Shown here: positions 1-7,572 of the stretch, piece after piece
Position numbering within the stretch: the first letter of the stretch is position 1
Layout: each line of letters starts with the position of its first letter
NCBI GenBank assembly: GCA_013054445.1
Contig: JAAMPI010001713.1
Coordinates: 1-11,132 of the forward strand
Source of the DNA: Cudoniella acicularis
Lineage: Eukaryota > Ascomycota > Leotiomycetes > Helotiales > Helotiaceae
Length of the DNA stretch: 11,132 nucleotides
Reading direction: 5' to 3'
Translations under genes and position numbers: made by a program
Notes under the pieces: model-generated
Databases searched by the model: none
What the model was told of the DNA's origin: nothing
Seen by the model: only the letters and a program-made list of their open reading frames with translations

Positions 1-1790
1 CCTCAACTCCTCTTCAACAACCTCAATCTCCACCCTCAAAAGCAACGCCGCCAAGCCACCCATAATCTCATTTGTCGCAAAATGCCTTCCAGGACACAGC
101 GTTGTGCCGCCTCCAAACGGCCGCAGTGCTAACATCTTCTCCTGCATCTCTTTCGATTCATCGATTTCCAATGCTGAAACTGGCTCGCTGGTTTTGGTGC
201 TTAGTGATTTGGCGGTGGGATGTTCAGGTGAGATATCTTTCGAATAATTTTTTTCGGCCTCGCGATTTTCTTCTACGCGGATACTTTCACTGCCCGCATC
301 ACCTGCAAGAAAACGCTTAGGCCAGAATTTTTCCGGTTCAGATTCTGGTTTTCCTTCTACATACCAGATGGCGCGGTCCATTTGCAGTGTTCGGCTGTGC
401 ACGATTGCCATGTTGCCTTTTCGGAGGAGGTAATCGCCGAGTTGGGCGTCTTGACGTACGACGCGGGGAGAGGCGGAGGCGGTGGCCCAGCGAAGGGTTT
501 CGAGGTAGAGGGATTTGAAGAGGGGTTGGGTGGTTACTTTGCGGAGGTCGAAGGAGGTGGGGCCGGTGAGGCAAGAGGTGATTTCTTTAAGAGGGAGGGG
601 AGCAAGGTGGGGTGGAGGACGGTTTGGTTGAGGGTTTGCATGGCGGTGGGGATTGCGTTGGCGTTTAGCTGGTTGGAGTGTAAGTAAAAGAATATTAGAG
701 ATTAGATGTGAAGATATGAGTTTGAAAGTGTGACTTACGCCCCAAAGGAAGACAACTTGGTTTCCAGCTCGAAATTTCGTACTCAACCCGTTCTGTCTCA
801 ACAATTGGGACCGAACACGAACGAACTTCAATCCCCAATAAGGATCCCAATCCGCATCATCAGCAATCTTCCCCTCTTTCTCCGCTTGCAGCGCATCACT
901 CTCCCATTTCTCACACATCTCCTGCCCCTCATCCAGCAACGCAAAAGCCGTCGGAATCACAAACCTCGGCATCTGGGTAAAGAGGCTCTGGAAATGTTTG
1001 TCAAACTTCCACAACCACTGATCTATCCTGGGCCAAATCTCATAAATGTGTGTCCCAAATAGCGCAGTAATTGAGGCATGCGCCCAAGTCTCCTTTACAA
1101 ATTCGCACAGATCGAGAGTTTGCCACTCATAACTAGATTCTTGATCTGGAGGGAATTTCTTAGCGATGTCAGAGCAGATGACATCGATGAACATGGCGGT
1201 TAGCTTGTCGAGAGATTGCCCGGTCAGATATTGGGGTGTCATTCTGTGGAGGTCGTGGATGATGCGGCTGCCGTCGTCAGGTGCATTTGGTTTCTTAGAT
1301 ACGACCTGGGCGCCCATCTCGAGGCGCTCCATGTCTTTTTTGTTGGCTCCGAGAATTCCGGAGGTTTGGAGGAAGAAGGGGTCAAAAATGAAGGTTTGGG
1401 AGCGCCGATAGACCATACTTGCAAGCTTGGTGTCAAAGATTAGGTATAGATGTTGGCCTGCGAGCCGGACGGTGGCTGCTGGGCTTGAGGGATGTACTGA
1501 TCTGTTCAAGGTTAGCAAGATATGAACACTGTTGGTCCCAGATTTCGCATTGAGAATATAACTAACCTGACCCATTCTGTAAATCCATTGGTGTCATTCA
1601 TGAAAGACAATCCATGTCCCAGCCACGGAATCCTGTACGGCACCAAAGGAGGTTCTCCTTTTGCAATCCTCCATCGAGAGACATTCCACCACCAAGTCGC
1701 AAAAGCCGGAATCGCAAGTATTAACGCCCATGATATTAATCCGAGACCACTCTTTGCCTCCGGGACTACTTCTCCGTTGCTAGAATTCAT
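1..1790 (-). CDS. Cytochrome P450 monooxygenase, microsomal type; 3' end outside window; one-base frame break
   Basis: Haem-thiolate monooxygenase, expected in the ER membrane with a P450 reductase partner. The ATG at 1790-1788 opens exon 1 (1790-1567): a membrane anchor at about residues 15-37 (LGLISWALILAIPAFATWWW), then a proline-rich hinge (PPLVPYRIPWLGHG). Exon 2 is 1501-739; exon 3 runs from 668 to the left edge. The I-helix segment (WG/LNANAIPTA) is split by intron 2. The K-helix ExxR is ETLR at 490-501. The haem loop is FGGGTTLCPGR at 85-117, with the cysteine codon at 94-96. Odd points: the reading frame changes by one base near 585-600, between ...TLLPSL and KEITSCLTG, and a hydrophilic Glu/Lys/Ser insert of about 55 residues sits just before the haem loop. 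The N-terminus and haem loop recall fungal P450s often annotated as CYP7/CYP8-like (oxysterol hydroxylase or prostacyclin-synthase type). That sub-family and any substrate are inference; P450 identity is firm. Confidence 0.9.
669..738 (-). other. P450 intron 2 (70 bp)
   Basis: The donor is GTAAGT and the acceptor CAACCAG. Splicing joins NQVVFLWG to LNANAIPTA, the expected P450 I-helix sequence, and the codon boundary is intact (phase 0). Confidence 0.88.
1502..1566 (-). other. P450 intron 1 (65 bp)
   Basis: The donor is GTTAGT and the acceptor AACAG. Splicing joins ...FTEWV-R-SVHPSSPAATVRLAG in one open frame, while read-through meets a stop 18 codons on. The junction falls inside the arginine codon (AG/A). 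Confidence 0.88.
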
Positions 1791-2679
1791 GACTGGAAAA
1801 GGACAACAACACCAGATTAGACAAATGTTAACGAAGGCACCTTTTCAAGCGACTTAGTGTAACCTGAACGGAATCGAGAAGACCTTCAAATTCTCCGAAT
1901 AGCCTCCTTTTCCCTTCCTAGCTCTCGGAAGCTCTAAGGGTGTCCGTGCGTCAATCGCCGAATGCGTCCCAAGATGATCGTGATGACCTTAACAATGCCA
2001 GTAACAAGGGATCAGACAAACATATTAATGCATGGTTTCCAGTATTTGAAGTACAAGGTGTCTGAAATCGTACAGAAAAGGGACGTCTCGAGTTGATGCT
2101 GATCTGAAAACTGTTGATGTTTGAGGTGTCGTTGTCCCGGACTTCACGTCTCCACTTTATTAAAGTGTTGATGCCTCCGGCATCTCAAGTATCTCCGCGT
2201 TTAGCATCTGTCTTGCCTGCTCTAGGTCTAGCTCGCGGGTGTAACTTTCTTTGTGTTTAGATTTGCTTTTAGCCTTCCATCCTGTCTCTTCTCCAATCCA
2301 TGTATATTATATATGTAATATTCGGTGTGATTTTCGTTGGGTTTTCAAACCCATCTTCTCTACAAACTCACATGCTGGGTTTGCTGCCTGAGAGTAAGAT
2401 GTACGTAAGCTTGAAAGGGAAGTGGGGTTGGCTAATTACGATCTCACCCATTAGAGAAAGGCGGAAATCGGGAAAGCTTTGTCCCGGAGCAAGGGAGGGG
2501 TGACCTTCGTGCTGGAAATACGGGTAAAAACCTTTCAATTTAGATAAGGGACTAATTTTTTTTTGAGAAGATCCAAATGAAAATATGGACAATTTAGGTT
2601 TCACTGGTGAGACATGTGAATAAGGAAAGAAAGAAGCCAGAGAGCGAGTTAGAACGCCAAGGAAAATCCCTCAAATCCC
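1791..2679. other. Intergenic region: RT-gene 3' flank and P450 promoter region
   Basis: I see no supportable gene in this 889-bp stretch. Short open frames at 2300-2503 (plus) and 2368-2604 (minus) overlap each other and resemble nothing. The stretch should contain the RT-gene 3' end on the right and the P450 promoter on the left. An AT-rich block (ATATTATATATGTAATATT) lies at about 2303-2321, and a 15-bp palindrome lies at 2153-2167. Confidence 0.6.
2153..2167. repeat. 15-bp palindrome upstream of the P450
   Basis: CACTTTA-T-TAAAGTG is a perfect inverted repeat with 7-bp arms around one base, about 365 bp upstream of the P450 start. It could be a binding site for a dimeric regulator, or chance in AT-rich DNA. 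Confidence 0.4.
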
Positions 2680-5618
2680 TCAGCCTTGCCACTTAACTCG
2701 TCCGCTGCGGAACAAGTTGACCATTCCAATGGGGAGCAGCCCGGCATCAACAATTTTCAATCCACCAAATCTCTCAATCATGTCAGGACCATACAGCTGA
2801 GCAACCCATCGCATGTATCCATCTTGCATATTCGCATCGCGGGCATAGCTGTTTAGCATTGTCACGTCAGCGTCATTGACGTCAAGAAATTCCGCTCCAG
2901 GCTGCTCCAATAGCTCGTTAAACACTGAAAGAAGATTTCCATCATATTCACACCCAAACTCCTCACGGAATCTCGTGAACTCTTCGAAGGAAAAAAAATG
3001 TGTCTGCATCCTTTGGAGCAAATTCGGATTCCACGCGTCCAACCTCCCCCTTGTCGAATGCAGTTTTTGCTTGAGTATACGCGTACATTTCGGCCTCCAC
3101 AAAGTCATCGAGGGCGCTGGCAGGGTGTTCAAAAACAGCATCGCGAACTTGCAGGATACCAATGAAAGGATTTTGCAGCTCGAGGCCGCCGAGCCCGGTG
3201 GGGAAGTACAGATATCCATCCGGAATGTCAGAAATGCCAAATCGCTTCTCGAGAGTAGATTTCAAAAAGTCAACCACATTGCTATCGGAGAAGATGCGAG
3301 TTTGAATTCGAGTCATGGTGGAAAGCATCATATCGACATGTTCTCGCCCGAAGCAGTTCGCTGGTTTCCCGAAGTTGCTCTTAAAGAATGTTCCAGCATA
3401 TGTGTTCCAAGCCTGGATCCAGGAGAATAAACTTGTCTTCTTTTCCTCCAGTTGGATTCGCAGGTCATCGATATGCTCGTCGACCATTTCCTCATCGATC
3501 ACAAACCGTCCAGAGGTAGGATCGAGCTTGAGGAAGCCCCAGCGGATATCTCCCGATGGTAAGGTTGGATGAATGGGCGCCTTCGATTTTCGATCTTCTA
3601 GAATGCGCACGGTACCAGTTTTTGCCTCATTCAAAGAAACGCCCATGATGTTTTTAAAGTCTGTGATTGCTTTCCATGCCTTGACGACAGTATCATGTGA
3701 AGGGGACCAGACCCAGAAGTCATCGTGCATTCTGTAAAGTTGTGCACCTCCGGTATTCTGATTTACCGAGTAATCAAGGCAAAATAGAACTACCTCTCCG
3801 CAAACGGAGGAAAGTGAGTGTGCACCTGGAACTCCCCTCTTTCGGGTGCGGCTAGATGAGCCTTCCCCGACGAACTTGAGAGGAGCCTCTAAAAATGTTT
3901 TAAAGAAGGCAAGCCACTTCTCCGACAGGCCGAAGAAGGAAAGGACCGCAGTGATGGTGGAGTGAGGCAATGATGGACTCCAGTCCTCAAACTCAGAGCG
4001 TGCGCATGTGAAATCTCCGTGCAACTTCGTATTTACGAGCATCTCCGTTGAAACCAAATGCAACAAGAATTGTTTGATTCCCATTGGAGATGTCGGAAGC
4101 TCATCCTCATCCTCTTCATCAAACTCGTCCGCACTTTCGGGTTTCATTAAATAGGAGCTTGATGGTGCCGATTTGCGGGCGGCTTTGGAAGCAAGCTGCC
4201 TTCTTGGTGCCTTCCCCCCAGTGGATTTGCGAGCAGTTTGCTTGGTTCGACCACCAACTCTGGCTACCGGTCGAAGATCAACCTCTTCCTCCCCATCAAC
4301 TGCTGTGTTGATTTCGCATTCGGAATTCGGAAGCTGTGACATGAAGAATAGGGCTTTGTAAAGTCCCTGGCGTTTGCTTTGGACGCTTGGCTTTTTGGTC
4401 TGATATCCAAGGAAGTATTCTCTTCTCCGGTTGTCCTCTCGGGAGATATTTTTGCGTAATGAAGTCCACGCACCATCATAACGGAAGAAATTCGTGAACG
4501 CCTCTTTAAAGAAGACTGCCCACTTGACGCCGATGAACTGAAGAAATATAGCTTGAAGAAGGTCCTCGTCGATATACATGTGGAACGCCCCAGTAACGTG
4601 CCTACGTTGTTCAATCGGGACGTCGGTCTCCCAAGACCAAGTATGGAATGAGGCCATTCGCATGTTCAAAACATCAGCAACCTCAGCCAGGATGACTGAG
4701 CTGCCGAGGAAATCTTTGAGTACGGCGTTCTTTTCGTCGGAAAGTAAACCGGAACTAATGAGGCCATTGATCGTCCAGTAAAGGTCACCACTTCGAAAAA
4801 TTAGCATCACGAATTTTCAAGGGGAAGGACCAAGCCGAGATGATGAGCTATCCTCGAAATCCGAGAATGGGGCAAGAGGAGAGAAGGAAGAAATAGGTTA
4901 CTTACGTGGTGAATTGACCAGGAGTTGCAAGTTGGTTCTCAAAGACTTCAACCTCCTTCCGAAGTGCATCGAGCGCCTTCAAGCCTTGCTTACTAGTGCC
5001 ATTCTTGCCGAACAACTTTTGAAGGTATGATGTGATAGCGGCAACATCTGTCTCGAAGGGTTCGAAAACAAGTTCTTCCCATTCTGTACGTGACTCATCA
5101 CGAGCAGCGCGATTGACATCCTCGGCGTCTTCCATCGTGACCGAAGAGATATCCACAACATCGTTGTCCTTCTCAGCGGAGAGCCACTCCGTCACGAGCT
5201 GGCCATACAAGGCGGCATATTGGTATTTCAAAGATTGGACATCGAGACGTTTCAGGAGGGACTGCTCCCAGTCTCTAAGGAGCTTTGGCGAGACCGATGG
5301 ATCGTATCTTGCTTGCTCGAGGAAGCGATCGAAGTTCTTCAGCATGATCTCGAGACGAGGATCATCGGTGCTGCCAGTGATGATTCGGCCAGGCCCACCA
5401 CTTCGATCGCCTCGCTTTCTTTTGGCGGTCTTGACAGCGAAGCATTGCTTCAAGCCGTCGACGAGGATAGCAAGTCTCTGTTTTTGATTGGCTTGTAGCT
5501 GAGCAGCGGTGAGGAGGGAGGCTTTCTGATCTTCGAAGATGGTGCGTCTTCTGGAAAGCTCTGAAAGCTTCGTGGTGGTGATGTCCTGGAGCGTCGCCGA
5601 GAAAACGGAAGAGGCCAT
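2680..5618 (-). CDS. rvt: RVT-type domesticated reverse transcriptase-like protein with embedded histone H3 tail mimic; +1 homopolymer frame break near 3' end
   Basis: A large two-exon gene: exon 1 is 5618-4906, exon 2 is 4790-2680, about 940 residues if one base of the 2991-2998 run is ignored. The start at 5618 gives [12 protein letters not shown] and a coiled-coil-like N-terminus of about 50 residues. The conserved-looking [16 protein letters not shown] begins right after the splice junction. The RT core follows in order: a basic region ([13 protein letters not shown]), an insert with the H3-like tail (residues about 419-448) and acidic tract (EFDEEDEDE), motif A region ([15 protein letters not shown], about 503-517), motif B-like [11 protein letters not shown] (about 556-566), motif C as [10 protein letters not shown] (HDD at 3719-3727, residues 593-595), motif [11 protein letters not shown] and motif E-like WGFLKLD. 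Known RVTs are host genes rather than mobile elements, with an N-terminal coiled coil and an insertion loop between RT motifs 2 and 3; I assign this gene there by architecture. No transposon ends, integrase, endonuclease or RNase H are seen. Its function here is unknown. Confidence 0.8.
2991..2998 (-). other. Homopolymer frameshift in the RT gene (T8 in the coding strand)
   Basis: The frame before the run reads KDADTFF and would stop at 2963. The frame after it reads [13 protein letters not shown] and continues about 100 residues to the TGA at 2680-2682. Seven instead of eight T residues join them, and total coding length is then a multiple of three (2823 bases including stop). The downstream frame holds protein-like sequence ([20 protein letters not shown]), so it is the authentic C-terminus. 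Confidence 0.85.
4160..4249 (-). other. Histone H3 N-terminal tail mimic inside the RT-like protein
   Basis: These codons read [15 protein letters not shown], then RR, then [13 protein letters not shown]. This matches residues 2-31 of canonical H3 across the whole stretch except K18, which is arginine. The positions equivalent to H3 K4, K9, K14, K23, K27, S10 and S28 are all kept, including both ARKS motifs. It is internal (preceded by VARVGG), so the free N-terminal Ala1 of H3 is absent. The H3 globular domain is not present. An acidic run follows within ten residues. Codons include AAA, CAA, CCA and GGG, not the strongly biased set usual in fungal H3 genes, which argues against a very recent copy from an H3 gene. 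Confidence 0.95.
4791..4905 (-). other. RT gene intron (115 bp)
   Basis: The donor is GTAAGT. A TGCTAAT branch-point-like sequence lies close to the acceptor TTTTTCGAAG. Splicing joins ...[15 protein letters not shown] and keeps the frame, while read-through stops at the second codon of the intron. Confidence 0.9.
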
Positions 5619-5625
5619 GATGCTT

Positions 5626-5653
5626 ATTTTGGCTGGGAAATTTTGGCTGGGAA
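5626..5653. repeat. Perfect 14-bp tandem duplication in the RT leader
   Basis: ATTTTGGCTGGGAA occurs twice with no gap (5626-5639 and 5640-5653). The nearer copy starts 8 bp upstream of the RT start codon. In the mRNA it would read TTCCCAGCCAAAAT twice. Confidence 0.9.
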
Positions 5654-5660
5654 CTATAAT

Positions 5661-5666
5661 CACGTG
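5661..5666. promoter_or_regulatory. CACGTG E-box in the RT leader
   Basis: CACGTG, which reads CACGTGAT on the minus strand, lies about 43 bp upstream of the RT start codon. This core is bound by fungal bHLH factors such as Cbf1-type proteins; binding here is inference. Confidence 0.4.
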
Positions 5667-5720
5667 TTGGGTGGCAAGTCTGGATGAAAGGGAATCTGAG
5701 AGGAAGGGAGCAACTCTCTG

Positions 5721-5728
5721 TATATATA
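5721..5728 (-). promoter_or_regulatory. TATA box of the RT gene
   Basis: TATATATA lies about 105 bp upstream of the RT start at 5618, which would leave a leader of roughly 70-80 nt containing the 14-bp duplication and the E-box. Confidence 0.6.
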
Positions 5729-5729
5729 G

Positions 5730-6009
5730 TCTAGTCGTGCAAGGGTCCCAGACTCCCAGACCTTCCGGAGACCTCCAAGACGGGAAAACGAACGATGATG
5801 AGTCGTTCAGCGCTAACTATGAGTCAACGGTGCATTGCATAGTGGAACCAGCATCCAGGCAGAAGGATCAAAGCCCAAGAGCATGGCGGCAAGTTGGCGG
5901 CAGGAGTTTGGAAATCGGGATCGTCGAATGCTCCGCAGCCTCGTACCGTCGTCGACGAACTCACCCACCATCCGGCAATTCCATAGGATGATTAAAGTCT
6001 ATCGTACTG
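5730..6009. other. Non-coding stretch upstream of the RT promoter
   Basis: I see no gene here. Open frames on the plus strand (5539-5991, 5835-6023) begin inside or next to the RT exon on the opposite strand and encode no recognisable protein. Confidence 0.5.
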
Positions 6010-6114
6010 TTATACGATGGTGATAGTGATGCTTTTGATGGAACCAATGTGAGAGTTGTGGTGGTGATGGCTCGCCGCCAGCGTTGAGAGGTCGGATGAT
6101 TGCTGAGGCTTCAT
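6010..6114 (-). CDS. Possible 34-codon His-rich small ORF
   Basis: An ATG at 6114-6112 opens a 34-codon frame ending TAA at 6012-6010. It contains ASHHHHNSHIGSIKSI, encoded by repeat copy B. The other repeat copy, read in the same frame 180 bp upstream, gives ASHHHHAPHVNSIKRI, but a TGA at 6147-6145 separates the two. The His run may simply come from CAYCAC repeats. I do not recognise it, and it may be chance. Confidence 0.15.
   Translation of the reverse strand: MKPQQSSDLSTLAASHHHHNSHIGSIKSITITIV
6015..6075. repeat. Diverged direct repeat, copy B
   Basis: This 61-bp segment matches 6196-6255 at roughly 80% by eye. On the minus strand both read GC[A/G]AGCCATCACCA, then a variable part, then TTCCATCAAAAG. 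The offset between copies is 180 bp. Similarity continues patchily upstream (on the minus strand), through ACGTGACT and GGTGGAG. The TATA sequence present in copy A is replaced here by a GC-rich one. Confidence 0.75.
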
Positions 6115-6195
6115 TTTGGCGTTTCCTCCACCATGCCCACGCAGTCACGTAACCAGGGCGGAGTTGCAGTTGCTGAAATCCGCTGAGCACTCAGA

Positions 6196-6255
6196 CGATG
6201 GCGGGGAGATCCTTTTGATGGAATTGACGTGAGGGGCGTGATGGTGATGGCTTGC
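6196..6255. repeat. Diverged direct repeat, copy A
   Basis: Partner of 6015-6075. It lies about 45 bp downstream (minus strand) of a TATATAAG box and a CACGTGA site, so copy A looks like the leader or proximal promoter of a minus-strand transcript. No convincing coding sequence follows. Confidence 0.75.
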
Positions 6256-6298
6256 TGGTGTTGATGTTGAGGTTGGCGGAGTTTGATGCTCCACCTCG

Positions 6299-6306
6299 CT
6301 TATATA
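6299..6306 (-). promoter_or_regulatory. TATA box of an unassigned minus-strand transcript
   Basis: TATATAAG on the minus strand is followed by a CA/CT-rich stretch (TCAACATCAACACC) typical of fungal transcription starts and leaders. No clear protein-coding gene lies directly downstream, so this may drive a non-coding RNA, a tiny ORF or a distal start for the RT gene. Confidence 0.45.
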
Positions 6307-6308
6307 GT

Positions 6309-6314
6309 CACGTG
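6309..6314. promoter_or_regulatory. CACGTG E-box next to the 6299 TATA box
   Basis: TCACGTGAT lies directly upstream (minus strand) of the TATATAAG box; the two are separated by three bases. The 180-bp-offset repeat keeps a degenerate version (TTACGTGACT). Confidence 0.4.
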
Positions 6315-7059
6315 ATACAGGAACGCTTTCCGATTGGCTCAGCGCAGTCAGAGGCAATCAGGAGTGTGTGGGGTCAGGGAAACCGAAGTCTGAATCGGGA
6401 GCATCGGTAGCTGTGCAAATTCTTCTCGTATATGTGAACTACATAGTTGTGACTCATAACACAATTTTACATTCGACACAGCCAACTTTGACAAGAAAAC
6501 TCGACATTTCGGCTATCCCCCTTTTCGACCCTCGCTTGGACTTTTCTCGCACAACTTCTGCCTAATCCAAAGAACTATTGTTATGTCTATCCTTCCTTCC
6601 GAAGCTTCGGCAATTAGTTGAGTCTAGTGCGAGTAGGTATGGTGTTGTTGGGGAAATGGCCCGAGCTGATCGACATATTAATCGAAGTGGTTGAAAAATG
6701 AAACCGACGGGTGCAACGAAAAGTGGACAACGGGGAGTGATGGCCAAAGAATAGAATGTTGTAATTGACTCGATGTTATAGGTAGTGAGAGCTCGAAGAA
6801 TGAAGTGGTGAATGAATGTGTCTGCTGTGGTATGTTGCCTTGAGGAAAGTGCCTGCAGATCGGTGGGGCAATGGAGCAGAGTGGAATGGCGGAAAGCTGC
6901 CTTTAAGACAGCTTATTGTAACGGTTGAGACCAGTAATATTCCCCCAAAATTCGAAGTCTTTGTGCCATATATCTGTCGCCTCCATGAAATCTCCAAACC
7001 GCAATCATTCGATGAATTCCTCCTCTCGACCCAGACTTTAAACTGTACATGTGTACTGA
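6315..7059. other. Non-coding stretch between the tandem repeat and micropeptide ORF 1
   Basis: No supportable gene. It should contain the 3' flank of the small minus-strand gene at 7060-7173. Short open frames (6368-6565 plus, 6562-6747 minus, 6816-7106 plus) resemble no protein and lack recognisable start context. Confidence 0.5.
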
Positions 7060-7173
7060 CTACACTTCCGAGGGCTTGTACGGTTTCTTCGTTGCGATTT
7101 GTATGAGCGATATTAAGCCGATGGTGAAGATAATTACAACAATACTTATCAAAAGCACGAGGACCCCGTCCAT
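7060..7173 (-). CDS. Single-span membrane micropeptide 1 (37 aa)
   Basis: ATG at 7173-7171, TAG at 7062-7060. The peptide is acidic or short at the N-terminus (MDG). A hydrophobic span of about 22 residues follows (VLVLLISIVVIIFTIGLI), then SLIQIATKKPYKPSEV, a short basic juxtamembrane tail. It is likely an N-out/C-in single-pass membrane peptide. The core FTIGLISLIQIATKKP aligns without gaps to FLIGVVSLINISREKP of the ORF at 8636-8749, which is also 37 codons. The start context (GCAATGG) has purines at -3 and +4. A TATATC element lies about 200 bp upstream and the intervening sequence looks like a fungal leader (CATTCATTC, CTATCAAGCACAAAC). I know no family for it. By size and layout it recalls proteolipid-type regulators such as yeast Pmp1, but I see no homology to it. 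Confidence 0.65.
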   Translation of the reverse strand: MDGVLVLLISIVVIIFTIGLISLIQIATKKPYKPSEV

Positions 7174-7371
7174 TGCAAGTGCTTTGAAGTAGTTTGTGCT
7201 TGATAGTTTTGGGGTTTTCGGAGGTATAGACAAAAGGATTCGTTTGGAGTTGTAGTCGAACTGAGGTATATCGTATATCGAGTGCGAAAATCAATGAATG
7301 ACAGAATGAATGGAAAAAAGTTGGATTTTGTAGCAATAATGATGCAGAACGAAAAAGAGGTGTGGGCCTTG

Positions 7372-7378
7372 ATATAAG
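7372..7378 (-). promoter_or_regulatory. TATA-like element of micropeptide gene 1
   Basis: Minus-strand CACTTATATCAAGG lies about 200 bp upstream of the ATG at 7173. A pyrimidine-rich stretch (CACACCTCTTTTTCG) follows at the distance expected for a transcription start. Confidence 0.45.
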
Positions 7379-7572
7379 TGCAGACACGGAAGAGCCCCTT
7401 AACAAGCCTCACCAAAGGGAAACTAAGAGTTTACGAGCTCCACTTTGAATCTTGAAGGACGTAAATTCAATGCGAGCCTTCCTACTAGTACTTTCAACTA
7501 ATCGCGGGAGAATGTATACAGCCCCTTTCAAGTTCGGCGAATCGGCCAATTAGCGACATTCCTATACGTGTG

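Noticed and set aside
2303..2321. AT-rich block as the P450 TATA box
   Set aside because: It lies more than 500 bp upstream of the start codon, too far without evidence for a long leader or upstream intron.
4084..4361. Plus-strand short frames opposite the H3-like segment
   Set aside because: They are antisense to the RT gene; the H3 match on the minus strand is in the RT frame and decisive.
5032..5487. 151-codon plus-strand open frame opposite RT exon 1
   Set aside because: It is the antisense shadow of a strongly coding, conserved-looking RT exon.
2680..5618. RT gene as a retrotransposon (LINE, LTR or group II intron relic)
   Set aside because: No LTRs, target-site duplications, poly-A tail, gag-like, endonuclease, RNase H or integrase sequence, and it carries a spliceosomal intron and a normal promoter. 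This fits a domesticated host gene.
5619..5663. 15-residue N-terminal extension of the RT-like protein (MIIVPSQNF...)
   Set aside because: It would start at GTG and be encoded by the 14-bp tandem duplication and leader. The ATG at 5618 is the plausible start.
6776..7405. 209-codon minus-strand open frame across 6776-7405
   Set aside because: It begins at a non-ATG codon, has no domain-like composition, and overlaps the better-supported 37-codon ORF in another frame. It includes the likely leader and TATA of that gene.
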